Made by a program: the position numbers and the translations under genes. The notes below the pieces were generated by a model. It had not been told where the DNA came from and searched no databases. It saw only the letters and a program-made list of their open reading frames with translations. This document shows positions 19,302 through 27,739 of a stretch of DNA of 45,732 nt, piece after piece. This stretch comes from Caulobacteraceae bacterium. GTDB lineage: Bacteria; Pseudomonadota; Alphaproteobacteria; Caulobacterales; Caulobacteraceae. Within the stretch, counting starts at the first letter, position 1. Every line of letters starts with the position of its first letter. The stretch is taken from the NCBI GenBank assembly GCA_020852035.1, contig JADZBR010000241.1, positions 1-45,732 on the forward strand. The letters run 5' to 3'.

Positions 19302-20099
19302 TCAGTCGAACACCGCGGCGACCGCGTCGGGTCCGGCGCCTTCCTTTATGCGGCGTAGCTCGAAGAAGATGGCCGCGAGGCCGATCGACTGGAAGACCCC
19401 GGCCACCGCGCCGGCGACCGCGTCGAGGACCGCCTCCACATAGCCGGCGGCCGCCGGCCAGGTCGTCGCGGCCGCCGCGCTGCCGATGCCGGAGACCACC
19501 GCGAAGATGATCACCATCACGACGATTCCGCCGATCAGCAGGCCCAGGATGGGCAGCCGCGCGCCGCGGGTCAGTTCAAGGCTGCGGCCCAGACTGTCGA
19601 AGACCCCGCGCCCTTCCACCACCCGCACGGGGGCGGCCACGCACCAGGCGGCGGCGAGGATCAGGCCGGGCACGATCAGCAGCAGCAGCCCGAGGACGAT
19701 CCCGACGCCGGCGATGATCTGGATGCCGAACAGCGCCAGCAGGTGCCGCGTGGCGCCCGCGCAGTCCTTCAATTCCGGCTTGCGGCCCGCCCAATGCGTC
19801 ATCACCGCCTGGATCGCCGCCGCCTGCATGACCAGTTGCAGGATCGAATCCAGCAGCCGGTTCAGCGGGCCGAGCAGCGCCCCGTCCGGGCTTCCCGTCG
19901 AAATCGTGACCGCCACAGCGACGCACCCCAGGATCGCGCCAGGCAGGGCGACCAGGGCGAGGGCCAGCGGCAGCAGGAGCGGAGCGGTCCGGCCGAAGCT
20001 GGTGAAGGTGGCCCCGACCACGCGACCGAGGTCGAAGGACGGCCGGGCGGCGGGAGGGCTCAAACGGGTCTCCGAGGCGATCCGATCCCAAGGTTGCAT
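19302..20099 (-). CDS. Multi-pass membrane protein (glycerophosphoryl diester phosphodiesterase membrane-domain-like)
   Basis: 265 aa; several hydrophobic helices, PLLLPLALALVALPGAILG...LLLIVPGLILAAAWCVAAPVRVVEGRGVFDSLGRSLELTRG. Confidence 0.75.
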   Translation of the reverse strand: MQPWDRIASETRLSPPAARPSFDLGRVVGATFTSFGRTAPLLLPLALALVALPGAILGCVAVAVTISTGSPDGALLGPLNRLLDSILQLVMQAAAIQAVMTHWAGRKPELKDCAGATRHLLALFGIQIIAGVGIVLGLLLLIVPGLILAAAWCVAAPVRVVEGRGVFDSLGRSLELTRGARLPILGLLIGGIVVMVIIFAVVSGIGSAAAATTWPAAAGYVEAVLDAVAGAVAGVFQSIGLAAIFFELRRIKEGAGPDAVAAVFD

Positions 20100-20151
20100 G
20101 TGTCCGTCGCGAAAGAAACCGCGCCTTGCCAGCCGGCGGCGGAGCCGCTAG

Positions 20152-20166
20152 TGCGAACCATTCGCA
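20152..20166 (+). promoter_or_regulatory. Candidate Fur-family box upstream of the PepSY-DUF2271-DUF4198-apbE cluster
   Basis: TGCGAA-CCA-TTCGCA, perfect 6-3-6 inverted repeat, about 65 bp upstream of the predicted GTG start at 20231; resembles the alphaproteobacterial TGCAAATnnTTTGCA-type Fur/Mur motif. Confidence 0.45.
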
Positions 20167-20230
20167 ACTCGTGCCGGGCGACCGCGCACCCTTCGGAGGC
20201 CGCCCCAGCTTGGCGTCACCGTCTCGACCC

Positions 20231-20890
20231 GTGCCGGCCAACGACGCCATCGACGAGCGCGCGCGCGCCAAGAGGAAGGCGCAGGCGCGCGCGGCGCTGA
20301 TGCGCCAGATGGTCCAGTGGCACTGGATCAGCGCCGCCATCTGCCTGATCGGCATGCTGCTGTTCTCGATCACCGGGATCACGCTCAACCACGCGGGCCA
20401 GATCGCCGGGGCGCCGAAGACCACCAACCGCGAGGCGGTGATGCCGGCCGCGCCGCTCAGCGCCGTCGCCGCCGCCGAGCCGAGGCAAGGCGCGCTGCCC
20501 GACGCCGCCCGCGACTGGCTGCGCGGCGAACTGAAGGTCCGCGCGCCGAAGGACGCGGCCATCGAGTGGTCCGACGGCGAAGCCTACGTCGGCCTGCCGC
20601 GCCCCGGCGGCGACGCCTTCCTGACCATCGATACGGCCACCGGCGACGTCGCCTACGAGCGCACCGATCGAGGCTGGATCTCCTACCTCAACGACCTGCA
20701 CAAGGGCCGCAACACCGGCCCGGTGTGGAGCTGGTTCATCGACATCTTCGCGGTCGGCACGGTCGTCTTCTGCGTGACCGGCCTGGTCCTGCTGCAGCTG
20801 CATTCCCGGGCGCGCAAGTCGACCTGGCCGCTGATCGGCCTCGGCCTCATCGCCCCCGTGCTGCTCGCCGTCCTGTTCATCCACCTATAG
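20231..20890 (+). CDS. PepSY-associated transmembrane protein
   Basis: 219 aa from GTG 20231; MVQWHWISAAICLIGMLLFSITGITLNHAGQI...DLHKGRNTGPVWSWFIDIFAVGTVVFCVTGLVLLQLHSRARKSTWPLIGLG. Confidence 0.88.
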   Translation: MPANDAIDERARAKRKAQARAALMRQMVQWHWISAAICLIGMLLFSITGITLNHAGQIAGAPKTTNREAVMPAAPLSAVAAAEPRQGALPDAARDWLRGELKVRAPKDAAIEWSDGEAYVGLPRPGGDAFLTIDTATGDVAYERTDRGWISYLNDLHKGRNTGPVWSWFIDIFAVGTVVFCVTGLVLLQLHSRARKSTWPLIGLGLIAPVLLAVLFIHL

Positions 20891-20898
20891 AGTTCCTG

Positions 20899-21414
20899 AT
20901 GCGCCTCGCCGTTTCCGCCGCCCTGCTTTCCGGACTTGCGACCACCCCGGCCCTGGCCGCGGACCTCAACGTCTCCCTGACCATCCCGACGTTGAAGGTG
21001 GCCGAGTATCACCGGCCCTACGTGGCGGTGTGGATCGAGAAGCCCGACCAGACGGCGGTGAAGACGCTCGCCGTCTGGTACGACACCAAGCTCGCCAAGC
21101 GCGAGGGCGAGACCTGGCTGAAGGACATGCGCCAGTGGTGGCGCCGGGCCGGGCGCGAGATGAAGATGCCGGTCGACGGCGTCACCGGCGCCACCCGCGC
21201 GCCGGGCAAGCACCAGATCAGCTTCAAGGGCGGCGCCAACCCGCTGGGGAACCTGCCGCCGGGCCAGTACAACCTGGTGGTCGAGGCCGCCCGCGAGGTC
21301 GGCGGCCGCGAGATGCTGAAGGCCCCCTTCCAATGGCCGCCGGCCAAGGCCGCCACCGCCTCCGCCAACGGCTCCAGCGAGCTTTCGGCGATCGTCGTCT
21401 CCACCAAGCCCTAG
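20899..21414 (+). CDS. DUF2271 domain-containing periplasmic protein with flavinylation-type motif
   Basis: 171 aa; signal peptide ...LATTPALAA; AVWIEKPDQTAVKTLAVWYD; DGVTGATRAPGKHQISFKG. Confidence 0.88.
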   Translation: MRLAVSAALLSGLATTPALAADLNVSLTIPTLKVAEYHRPYVAVWIEKPDQTAVKTLAVWYDTKLAKREGETWLKDMRQWWRRAGREMKMPVDGVTGATRAPGKHQISFKGGANPLGNLPPGQYNLVVEAAREVGGREMLKAPFQWPPAKAATASANGSSELSAIVVSTKP

Positions 21415-21426
21415 AAGAAGCCCGCC

Positions 21427-22230
21427 ATGAAACGCCTCGCCCTCGCCGCCCTCGCCGCCGCCCTCGCCCTGCCGATGAGCGCCGAGGCGCACCGTCAGTG
21501 GCTGTTGCCCTCGATGACCGTGCTCTCGGGCGACGACCCGTGGGTGACGGTGGACGCGGCGGTCTCCAACGACCTGTTCGTCTTCGAACACGTGCCGATG
21601 CGCCTCGACGGCCTGACCATCGTCGGGCCGGACGGCGCCAAGGTGGAGCCGCAGAACGCCTTCACGGGCAAGTACCGCAGCGTCTTCGACGTCCACCTGA
21701 CCAAGCCCGGCACCTACCGCATCGCCAACGCCGGCGTCGGCGTGAACGCCAACTGGAAGCAGGGCGGCGAGACCAAGCGCTGGCGCGGCCCCGCCTCGGA
21801 GCTTTCCAAGGCGATCCCGGCCGACGCCACCGAGGTGAAGATCAACGAGTCCGTCCGGCGCGTGGAGACCTTCGTCACCGCCGGCGCGCCGACCTCCGAG
21901 GCCCTGAAGCCGACCGGCGTCGGCCTGGAACTGGAGCCGATCACCCACCCGACCGACCTCTATGCCGGCGAGGCGGCCAGGTTCCGCCTCGTGATGGACG
22001 GCAAGCCGGCGGCGGGCGTCGAGGTCACGCTCGCGCCCGGCGGGGTGCGCTATCGCGACGACCGCGGGGAGATGAAGCTGCAGACCGACGCCGCCGGCGA
22101 GTTCTCCGTCACCTGGCCCACCGCCGGCTTCTGGTGGCTGGAGGCGTCCGTGCGCGGCGGCCAGTCGAGCATCCCCAACGCCCAGCGCAGCGCCATGTAT
22201 GTCGCCACCGTCGAGGTGCTGAAGAACTGA
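21427..22230 (+). CDS. DUF4198 domain-containing protein
   Basis: 267 aa; signal peptide then AEAHRQWLLPSMTVLSGDDPWVTVDAAVSNDLF, typical DUF4198. Confidence 0.9.
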   Translation: MKRLALAALAAALALPMSAEAHRQWLLPSMTVLSGDDPWVTVDAAVSNDLFVFEHVPMRLDGLTIVGPDGAKVEPQNAFTGKYRSVFDVHLTKPGTYRIANAGVGVNANWKQGGETKRWRGPASELSKAIPADATEVKINESVRRVETFVTAGAPTSEALKPTGVGLELEPITHPTDLYAGEAARFRLVMDGKPAAGVEVTLAPGGVRYRDDRGEMKLQTDAAGEFSVTWPTAGFWWLEASVRGGQSSIPNAQRSAMYVATVEVLKN

Positions 22231-22268
22231 CCCGCATCGCGATCCCGCTCGGCCTGACGCGCGCGAGC

Positions 22269-23216
22269 GTGCGGCCCAGGCCCGGCGCCCTCGTCGACCT
22301 CGGCGGGCCGACGATGGGCATGAGCTGGTCGGCGCGGGCGCTGCTGCCGGCCGGGCTGGCCTCCGACGTGGCGCGGGACGCAGTGCAGGCGCGGCTGGAC
22401 CGGCTGGTCGCCGAGGTCAGCCACTGGGAGCCGCAGTCCGCGCTCAGCCGGTTCAACCGCGCGGACGCGGGCGAATGGGTCCCCCTGCCCGACGATCTCT
22501 GGACGGTGCTGCGCGCCGGGCTGGTGCTGGCGGCGCGCTCGGACGGCGCCTTCGACCCGACAATGGGGCGGCTGGTCGACCTCTGGGGCTTCGGCCCCGC
22601 CGGACCTTGCACCCCCCCCGCCGAAGACGTGGCGGCCGCCGCCCATGCCGCCGCCGGTTGGCGGCGGTTGCGGTTGTCGCCGGCCGACCAGAGCGCCTGT
22701 CAGCCCGGCGGCCTCGCGCTCGACCTGTCCGGCATCGCCAAGGGGTATGGCGTCGACCTTGTTGTCGACACCCTGGCCGGCCTCGGCGTAGCGGCCTGTC
22801 TCGTCGAGATCGGCGGTGAGTTGCGAGGCGCCGGCGTGCGCCCGGACGGCGAGCCCTGGTGGGTGGAGATCGAGACGCCGCCGGACCTGGCGGCGCCGCC
22901 GTCGCCGATCCGGCTGGCGCTGCACGGCCTGGCGGTGGCGACCTCCGGCGACTACCGGCTGATGCGCGAGGTCGCCGGCCGGCGGCTGTCGCACACGCTC
23001 GACCCGCGTACCGGCGCGCCGCTCAGGGACGCCCCGGCCTCGGTCACGGTGCTCCATGAGCGCTGCATGATGGCCGATGCCCTTTCGACCGTCCTGACCG
23101 TGCTCGGGCCGGACGCCGGCATGGCCTACGCAGAGGCCGAGGGGCTGGCCGCGCGCATCCTGACCCGCGACGGGCGCGAGCGGCTGAGCCGCGCCTTCGC
23201 CGCCATGCTCGACTGA
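22269..23216 (+). CDS. apbE: FAD:protein FMN transferase (ApbE family)
   Basis: GGPTMGMSWSARALL, SDGAFDPTMGRLVDLWGFG, ALDLSGIAKGYGVDLVVDTLAGLG, EIGGELRGAG, LSHTLDPRTGAP. Reading frame extends to 22227; GTG 22269 is the most plausible start. Confidence 0.92.
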   Translation: MRPRPGALVDLGGPTMGMSWSARALLPAGLASDVARDAVQARLDRLVAEVSHWEPQSALSRFNRADAGEWVPLPDDLWTVLRAGLVLAARSDGAFDPTMGRLVDLWGFGPAGPCTPPAEDVAAAAHAAAGWRRLRLSPADQSACQPGGLALDLSGIAKGYGVDLVVDTLAGLGVAACLVEIGGELRGAGVRPDGEPWWVEIETPPDLAAPPSPIRLALHGLAVATSGDYRLMREVAGRRLSHTLDPRTGAPLRDAPASVTVLHERCMMADALSTVLTVLGPDAGMAYAEAEGLAARILTRDGRERLSRAFAAMLD

Positions 23217-23230
23217 AGGCGCGTCCGGAC

Positions 23231-23390
23231 GGCTCGAACGGCCCTCGGCGAGGCATTGCGTGGTTCGAGACGCGGCTTCGCCGCTCCTCGCCATGACCAG
23301 GTTTGTGCTGAGTTCGTCATCCTGAGGGCCCGCGAAGGGGGTGTCTCGAAGCCTGCCTCGGGCTGGCGAAGCCAGACCCGTGGGGACGCA
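23231..23390. repeat. Palindromic intergenic repeat region, family E (degenerate)
   Basis: gcgtggttcgagacgcggcttcgccgctcctcgccatgac ... gtcatcctgagggcccgcgaagggggtgtctcgaagcc, imperfect inverted arms. Confidence 0.6.
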
Positions 23391-23397
23391 GGGCCGC

Positions 23398-24807
23398 TCA
23401 GCGATCGGCCTTCAACTGCGCCAGCAGCTCGCCGGCGAACACCGAAAGCGTGTCGTCCCGCGCGCCCATGACGACGATCCGGTCGCCGGGCCGAGCCAGC
23501 TCCAGCAGCTTCGCCCCGCCCGCTGCCCGTTCGGGGATGGCGAGGGCTTGGCGGCCGCGGGCGGCGACGGCGCCGGCGATGTCGGCGCTGCCGACGCTGC
23601 GGTCGACGGTGCCGCCGAAATAGGCTGGGTCGGGCAGGATCAGCACATCCTCGGGCGCGAGGCGTTCGGCGAACATGTCGATGAATTCCTGGCGCATCAG
23701 CTTCAGCGGACCGTAGCCGTGCGGCTGGAAGAAGATCAGCAGGCGGCCGGGGAAGGCGTGCAGGGCCTCCAGGGTGGCGGTGATCTTGTCCGGGTTGTGC
23801 CCGAAGTCGTCGATCACCGTGACGCCGCCGGCCTCGCCGACCACCTCCAGGCGGCGGCGGATGCCCGCGAAGCCGGCGAGCGCGCCGGCGGCCTCGGCGA
23901 GGCTGGCGCCGGTCGCCATCACCGCGCCGACGGCCGCGAGCGCATTGGCGACGTTGTGCAGGCCGGGGACGCCCAGGTCGATGGCGGCGGTCTCTCCGCT
24001 CTGGCGCTCGGTGACGCGGAAGTGGACGCCGCCGGGCGACAGTCTCGCCTCCGAGCCGAGGAGGTCGGCTTCGTTGTCCGAGAGGCTATAGGTCACGCGG
24101 CGTTCGGCGGGCACGGTTGCGGCGAGGCGCGCGGTCTCGTCGTTGTCGAGGTTGAGGACCGCCGTCTTCGCCTTTCCGACGAAGGCCGAGAAGAGCTGGC
24201 GCAGCTCCTCCATCGTTTTGTGGTCGAGGGAGATGTTGTTCACCACCGCGACGCTCGGCGTGTAGCGGGCGATGGAGCCGTCGCTCTCGTCGACTTCCGA
24301 GACGAACAGCGCCTCGCCGCCGACCAGCGCGCTGGCGAAGGGTGTCTCGGCGGTGACGAAGTTCTTCATCTCCGCGCCGTTCATCACCGTCGGGTCGCGG
24401 CCCAGCCGGTGCAGCATCCAGGCGATCATGCCGGTGGTGGTCGACTTGCCGCTGGTGCCGGCGACGCCGATGGAGGTCGGCGCGACGTTGAAGAGCTCGG
24501 AGAGCAGTTCGGCCCGCAGCTTCACCGGCGCGCCGATGCGGTGGGCGGCCTCGACGTCGGGGACGGTGCCCTCGACGGCGGCGGAGGCGACGACGATCTG
24601 ATCCGGCGAGGTGACGCCCGAGCCGTCCTGCGGCGAGAGGGCCACGCCGCGGGCTTCGAGGAAGGCGAACCTGCCGGGGGTGCGGCCCTGGTCGCGGGAG
24701 CGGTCGGAGCCGGCGACGCGCGCGCCCTTGGCCTGGACGATCAGGGCCAGGGGCATCATGCCGCTGCCGCCGACGCCGCAGAAGAAATACGTCTGGCCCG
24801 GAATCAT
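23398..24807 (-). CDS. Mur ligase family protein (UDP-N-acetylmuramate:murein peptide ligase Mpl-like or MurC-like)
   Basis: 469 aa; [37 protein letters not shown]-loop, [28 protein letters not shown]. Confidence 0.88.
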   Translation of the reverse strand: MIPGQTYFFCGVGGSGMMPLALIVQAKGARVAGSDRSRDQGRTPGRFAFLEARGVALSPQDGSGVTSPDQIVVASAAVEGTVPDVEAAHRIGAPVKLRAELLSELFNVAPTSIGVAGTSGKSTTTGMIAWMLHRLGRDPTVMNGAEMKNFVTAETPFASALVGGEALFVSEVDESDGSIARYTPSVAVVNNISLDHKTMEELRQLFSAFVGKAKTAVLNLDNDETARLAATVPAERRVTYSLSDNEADLLGSEARLSPGGVHFRVTERQSGETAAIDLGVPGLHNVANALAAVGAVMATGASLAEAAGALAGFAGIRRRLEVVGEAGGVTVIDDFGHNPDKITATLEALHAFPGRLLIFFQPHGYGPLKLMRQEFIDMFAERLAPEDVLILPDPAYFGGTVDRSVGSADIAGAVAARGRQALAIPERAAGGAKLLELARPGDRIVVMGARDDTLSVFAGELLAQLKADR

Positions 24808-24852
24808 CGTCGGAGCCTAGAAACCTCCCTGAGGGACGGCAAGCGAGGCGCG

Positions 24853-25683
24853 ATGGCGCGGCGAAGGGCGAGGATCGGCGTGGTCGCGCCGGGCGGGCGG
24901 ATCGAGCCCGAACTCGCCACGGCGGTGACCGACCTGGCCGGGCGGCTCTACGGCGCGCGGGCGCCGGAACTGCTCTTCCATCCGCAGTGCTTCCTCTCCA
25001 GCGGCCACTTCGCCGGCGAGGACGCCGAGCGCACGGCGGCCTTCCTCGACGTGGCCAACGACGAGAGCCTCGACGCCCTGTGGTTCGCGCGCGGGGGCTA
25101 TGGCGCGGGCCGGTTGGGTGAGGCGGTCCTGGCGGGCTTGGGCGAGGGCGCCGCGCGCAAGGCCTACCTCGGCTACTCCGACGCCGGCGCGCTTCTGGGC
25201 GGGCTCTACCGGCAGGGGTTCGCCCACGTGGCGCATGGGCCGATGCCTCAGGACCTGATCCGCGAGGGCGGGGAGGCGGCGGTGGCGAGGGCGCTGGCCT
25301 GGCTGGTCGACCGGGCGCCCGAAGCGGTGGAGCCGTCGGCGCGGACCGGCAGGACGGCGGCCTTCAACATGGTGATCCTTGCCAGCCTGATCGGCACGCC
25401 GCTGGAGCCGGACCTTTCGGGGCATGTGCTGATGCTGGAGGAGGTGTCGGAGTACATGTACCGGATCGACCGGCTGCTCTTTCAGATCACCAGCAGCTCC
25501 AACATCCGCAAGGTCGCCGGCATTCGCCTGGGCCGCTGCAGCCTGATCCCCGAGAACGACCCGGACTTCGGGCTCTCGGAGGAGGAGGTCGCCCGCTACT
25601 GGTGCGAGCGCTCGGGCATCCCCTACCTCGGGCGCGCCGACATCGGGCATGACGCCGGCAACAAGGTCGTCCCCTTCGGTTGA
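24853..25683 (+). CDS. ldcA: LD-carboxypeptidase (peptidase family S66, LdcA-like)
   Basis: 276 aa; RIGVVAPGGRIE, LDALWFARGGYGAGRL, LGYSDAGALLGGLY, HVLMLEEVSEYMYRIDRLLFQ. Confidence 0.9.
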   Translation: MARRRARIGVVAPGGRIEPELATAVTDLAGRLYGARAPELLFHPQCFLSSGHFAGEDAERTAAFLDVANDESLDALWFARGGYGAGRLGEAVLAGLGEGAARKAYLGYSDAGALLGGLYRQGFAHVAHGPMPQDLIREGGEAAVARALAWLVDRAPEAVEPSARTGRTAAFNMVILASLIGTPLEPDLSGHVLMLEEVSEYMYRIDRLLFQITSSSNIRKVAGIRLGRCSLIPENDPDFGLSEEEVARYWCERSGIPYLGRADIGHDAGNKVVPFG

Positions 25684-25692
25684 CGCCGCGAG

Positions 25693-25831
25693 CCTTCCCC
25701 CAGCATGGGGGAAGTGGCCCGAAAGCCGTAGGCTGAGGGTCGATGGGGGAGATTTGAGAGGAAGCACCGGCTTCCCCCATCGACCCTCGCCCCTTCGGGT
25801 CTCAGGCCACTTCCCCCATGCTGGGGGAAGG
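25693..25831. repeat. Palindromic intergenic repeat, family C
   Basis: Perfect 27-bp arms ccttcccccagcatgggggaagtggcc / ggccacttcccccatgctgggggaagg plus nested inner arms gagggtcgatggggga / tcccccatcgaccctc. Confidence 0.9.
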
Positions 25832-25909
25832 TTTGCTCTCCCGCATCACGCCGTTGATTGCCGCAGCGTCCGGCGCTCCACTGTCGGCCGGAACGTCAGG
25901 GAGGACGCC

Positions 25910-26728
25910 ATGAACGATCGGGTGCAAGTCGAGATCAAGGACGGCGTGGCCGACGTCCGCCTGGTCCGCGTCGACAAGATGAACGCCCTGGACGACGCCA
26001 TGTTCGGCGCGCTGATCGAGACCGGTGAGCGGCTGAAGGGCGAGGCGGGGGTGCGGGCGGTGGTGCTCTCCGGCGAGGGCCGCGCCTTCTGCGCCGGGCT
26101 CGACATGGGCAACTTCGGCCAGATGGCCTCCGGCGAGCGTCGCCAGCGCGATGCGAACGCCGGCGAGGCCCTGCTGACCCGCGACCGCACCGAGGGCGGC
26201 TCCAACCGGGCGCAGCACGCGGTGATGGTGTGGCATGAGATCCCCGTGCCGGTGATCGCCGCGGTGCACGGCGTGGCCTTCGGCGGCGGCTTCCAGCTGG
26301 CGCTGGGCGCCGACATGAGGTTCGTCACGCCGGACGTGCGGCTGGCGGTGCTGGAGATCAAGTGGGGCCTGATCCCGGACATGGCCGGCATGGTGCTGAT
26401 GCGCACTCTCGTGCGTGACGACGTGGCCCGCGAGCTGACCTACACCGGCCGCATCTTCGACGGCGCCGAGGCGCTGGCCATGGGCCTGGCCACCCGCGTC
26501 TGCGCCGATCCGCGGGCCGAGGCCCTGGCTCTGGCGGCGGAGATCGCGGCCAAGAACCCCGACGCCATCCGCGCCGGCAAGCGCCTGCTCAACCTCGCCG
26601 CGGAGGGCGACCAGCACGCCGTGCTGCTGGCCGAGAGCCGCGAGCAGGGGGCGCTGATCGGCTCGCCCAACCAGGTCGAGGCGATCATGGCCAATATGCA
26701 GAAGCGCACGCCGGCCTTCGCGGACTGA
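25910..26728 (+). CDS. Enoyl-CoA hydratase/isomerase (crotonase) family protein
   Basis: 272 aa; GRAFCAGLDMGNF, VPVIAAVHGVAFGGGFQLALGADMRFV, EIKWGLIPDMAGM. Confidence 0.93.
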   Translation: MNDRVQVEIKDGVADVRLVRVDKMNALDDAMFGALIETGERLKGEAGVRAVVLSGEGRAFCAGLDMGNFGQMASGERRQRDANAGEALLTRDRTEGGSNRAQHAVMVWHEIPVPVIAAVHGVAFGGGFQLALGADMRFVTPDVRLAVLEIKWGLIPDMAGMVLMRTLVRDDVARELTYTGRIFDGAEALAMGLATRVCADPRAEALALAAEIAAKNPDAIRAGKRLLNLAAEGDQHAVLLAESREQGALIGSPNQVEAIMANMQKRTPAFAD

Positions 26729-26733
26729 AGGGC

Positions 26734-27537
26734 ATGGGACAGGCCAACGGGCGCAAGAGCGCATTCATCACCGGCGCGGCGTCCGGCATGGGGCGCGAGA
26801 CGGCCAGGCTCTTCGTGGAGAAGGGCTGGTTCGTCGGCGGCTACGACGTCAACGACGAGGGCCTGAAGAGCCTGGAGGCTGAGCTCGGCGCGGAGAACTG
26901 CGTCGTGCGCCGGCTCGACGTGACCGACCGCGCCGACTACCAGGCCGCGCTGGCCGCGTTCGGCGAGGCGACGGGCGGCAAGCTCGACCTCCTCTACAAC
27001 AACGCCGGCATCGGCCGCGGCGGGCCGTTCGCCGACCAGCCGTTCGAGGACGTGCTGGCGGTGGTGCAGGTGAACTTCGTGGGTGTCTTGATCGGCATCC
27101 ACGCAGCCCTGCCGATGCTGCGGGCGACGCCGGGGTCGATGTGCTTCACCACCTCCTCGTCGTCGGCGACCTACGGCATGGCCAACATCGCGGTCTATTC
27201 GGCCACCAAGCATGCGGTGAAGGGCCTGACCGAAGCGCTGGCGGTGGAGTTCAAAGCCTATGGCGTGCGCGCCGCCGACGTGCTGCCGGGGCTGATCGAC
27301 ACACCGATCCTGCCGCCGGGCGCGGCGGCGATGGCGCCCAAGGAGGGCATGTGGCGCGCCATCCCGCCGGTGGAGGTGGCCAAGGTCGTTTGGGAGGCCT
27401 ACCACGCCGACAAGCTGCACTGGTACGTGCCGCCGGAGCTGGTCGAGTTCGACAAGGCCGCGACGCTGGACCCCGAGGCGATGCGCGACCAGTTGGCCAA
27501 GGGCGGGCTGTTCTCCGGGCCGATTGAGCCGAGCTAG
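26734..27537 (+). CDS. Short-chain dehydrogenase/reductase (SDR)
   Basis: 267 aa; FITGAASGMGRETARLF, LYNNAGIGRGG, YSATKHAVKGLTEALAVEF (YxxxK). Confidence 0.95.
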   Translation: MGQANGRKSAFITGAASGMGRETARLFVEKGWFVGGYDVNDEGLKSLEAELGAENCVVRRLDVTDRADYQAALAAFGEATGGKLDLLYNNAGIGRGGPFADQPFEDVLAVVQVNFVGVLIGIHAALPMLRATPGSMCFTTSSSSATYGMANIAVYSATKHAVKGLTEALAVEFKAYGVRAADVLPGLIDTPILPPGAAAMAPKEGMWRAIPPVEVAKVVWEAYHADKLHWYVPPELVEFDKAATLDPEAMRDQLAKGGLFSGPIEPS

Positions 27538-27582
27538 GGCGGTCCTCGCAACCAAGTTTCGGCCGATCTCGCCCCCAACCCC

Positions 27583-27692
27583 TTCGCTCATCCCCGCGAA
27601 AGCGGGGACCCAGGCGTTTTGTCGGAGGACGCCGGCGTTTCCCGCTGAACCAAAAAAGCCTGGGTTCCCGCTTTCGCGGGAATGAGCGGAAA
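27583..27692. repeat. Palindromic intergenic repeat, family A copy 2
   Basis: ttcgctcatccccgcgaaagcggggacccaggc...gcctgggttcccgctttcgcgggaatgagcggaa; matches the reverse complement of 1946-2054 along its whole length. Confidence 0.88.
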
Positions 27693-27739
27693 TAATGTCA
27701 ATTGCCCTGGCGCCAGCCGAGTGAGCTTAGGCGCGCAGC

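Noticed and set aside
25693-25831. Repeats considered as a CRISPR array
   Set aside because: Inverted pairs, not direct repeats with regular unique spacers; no cas genes.
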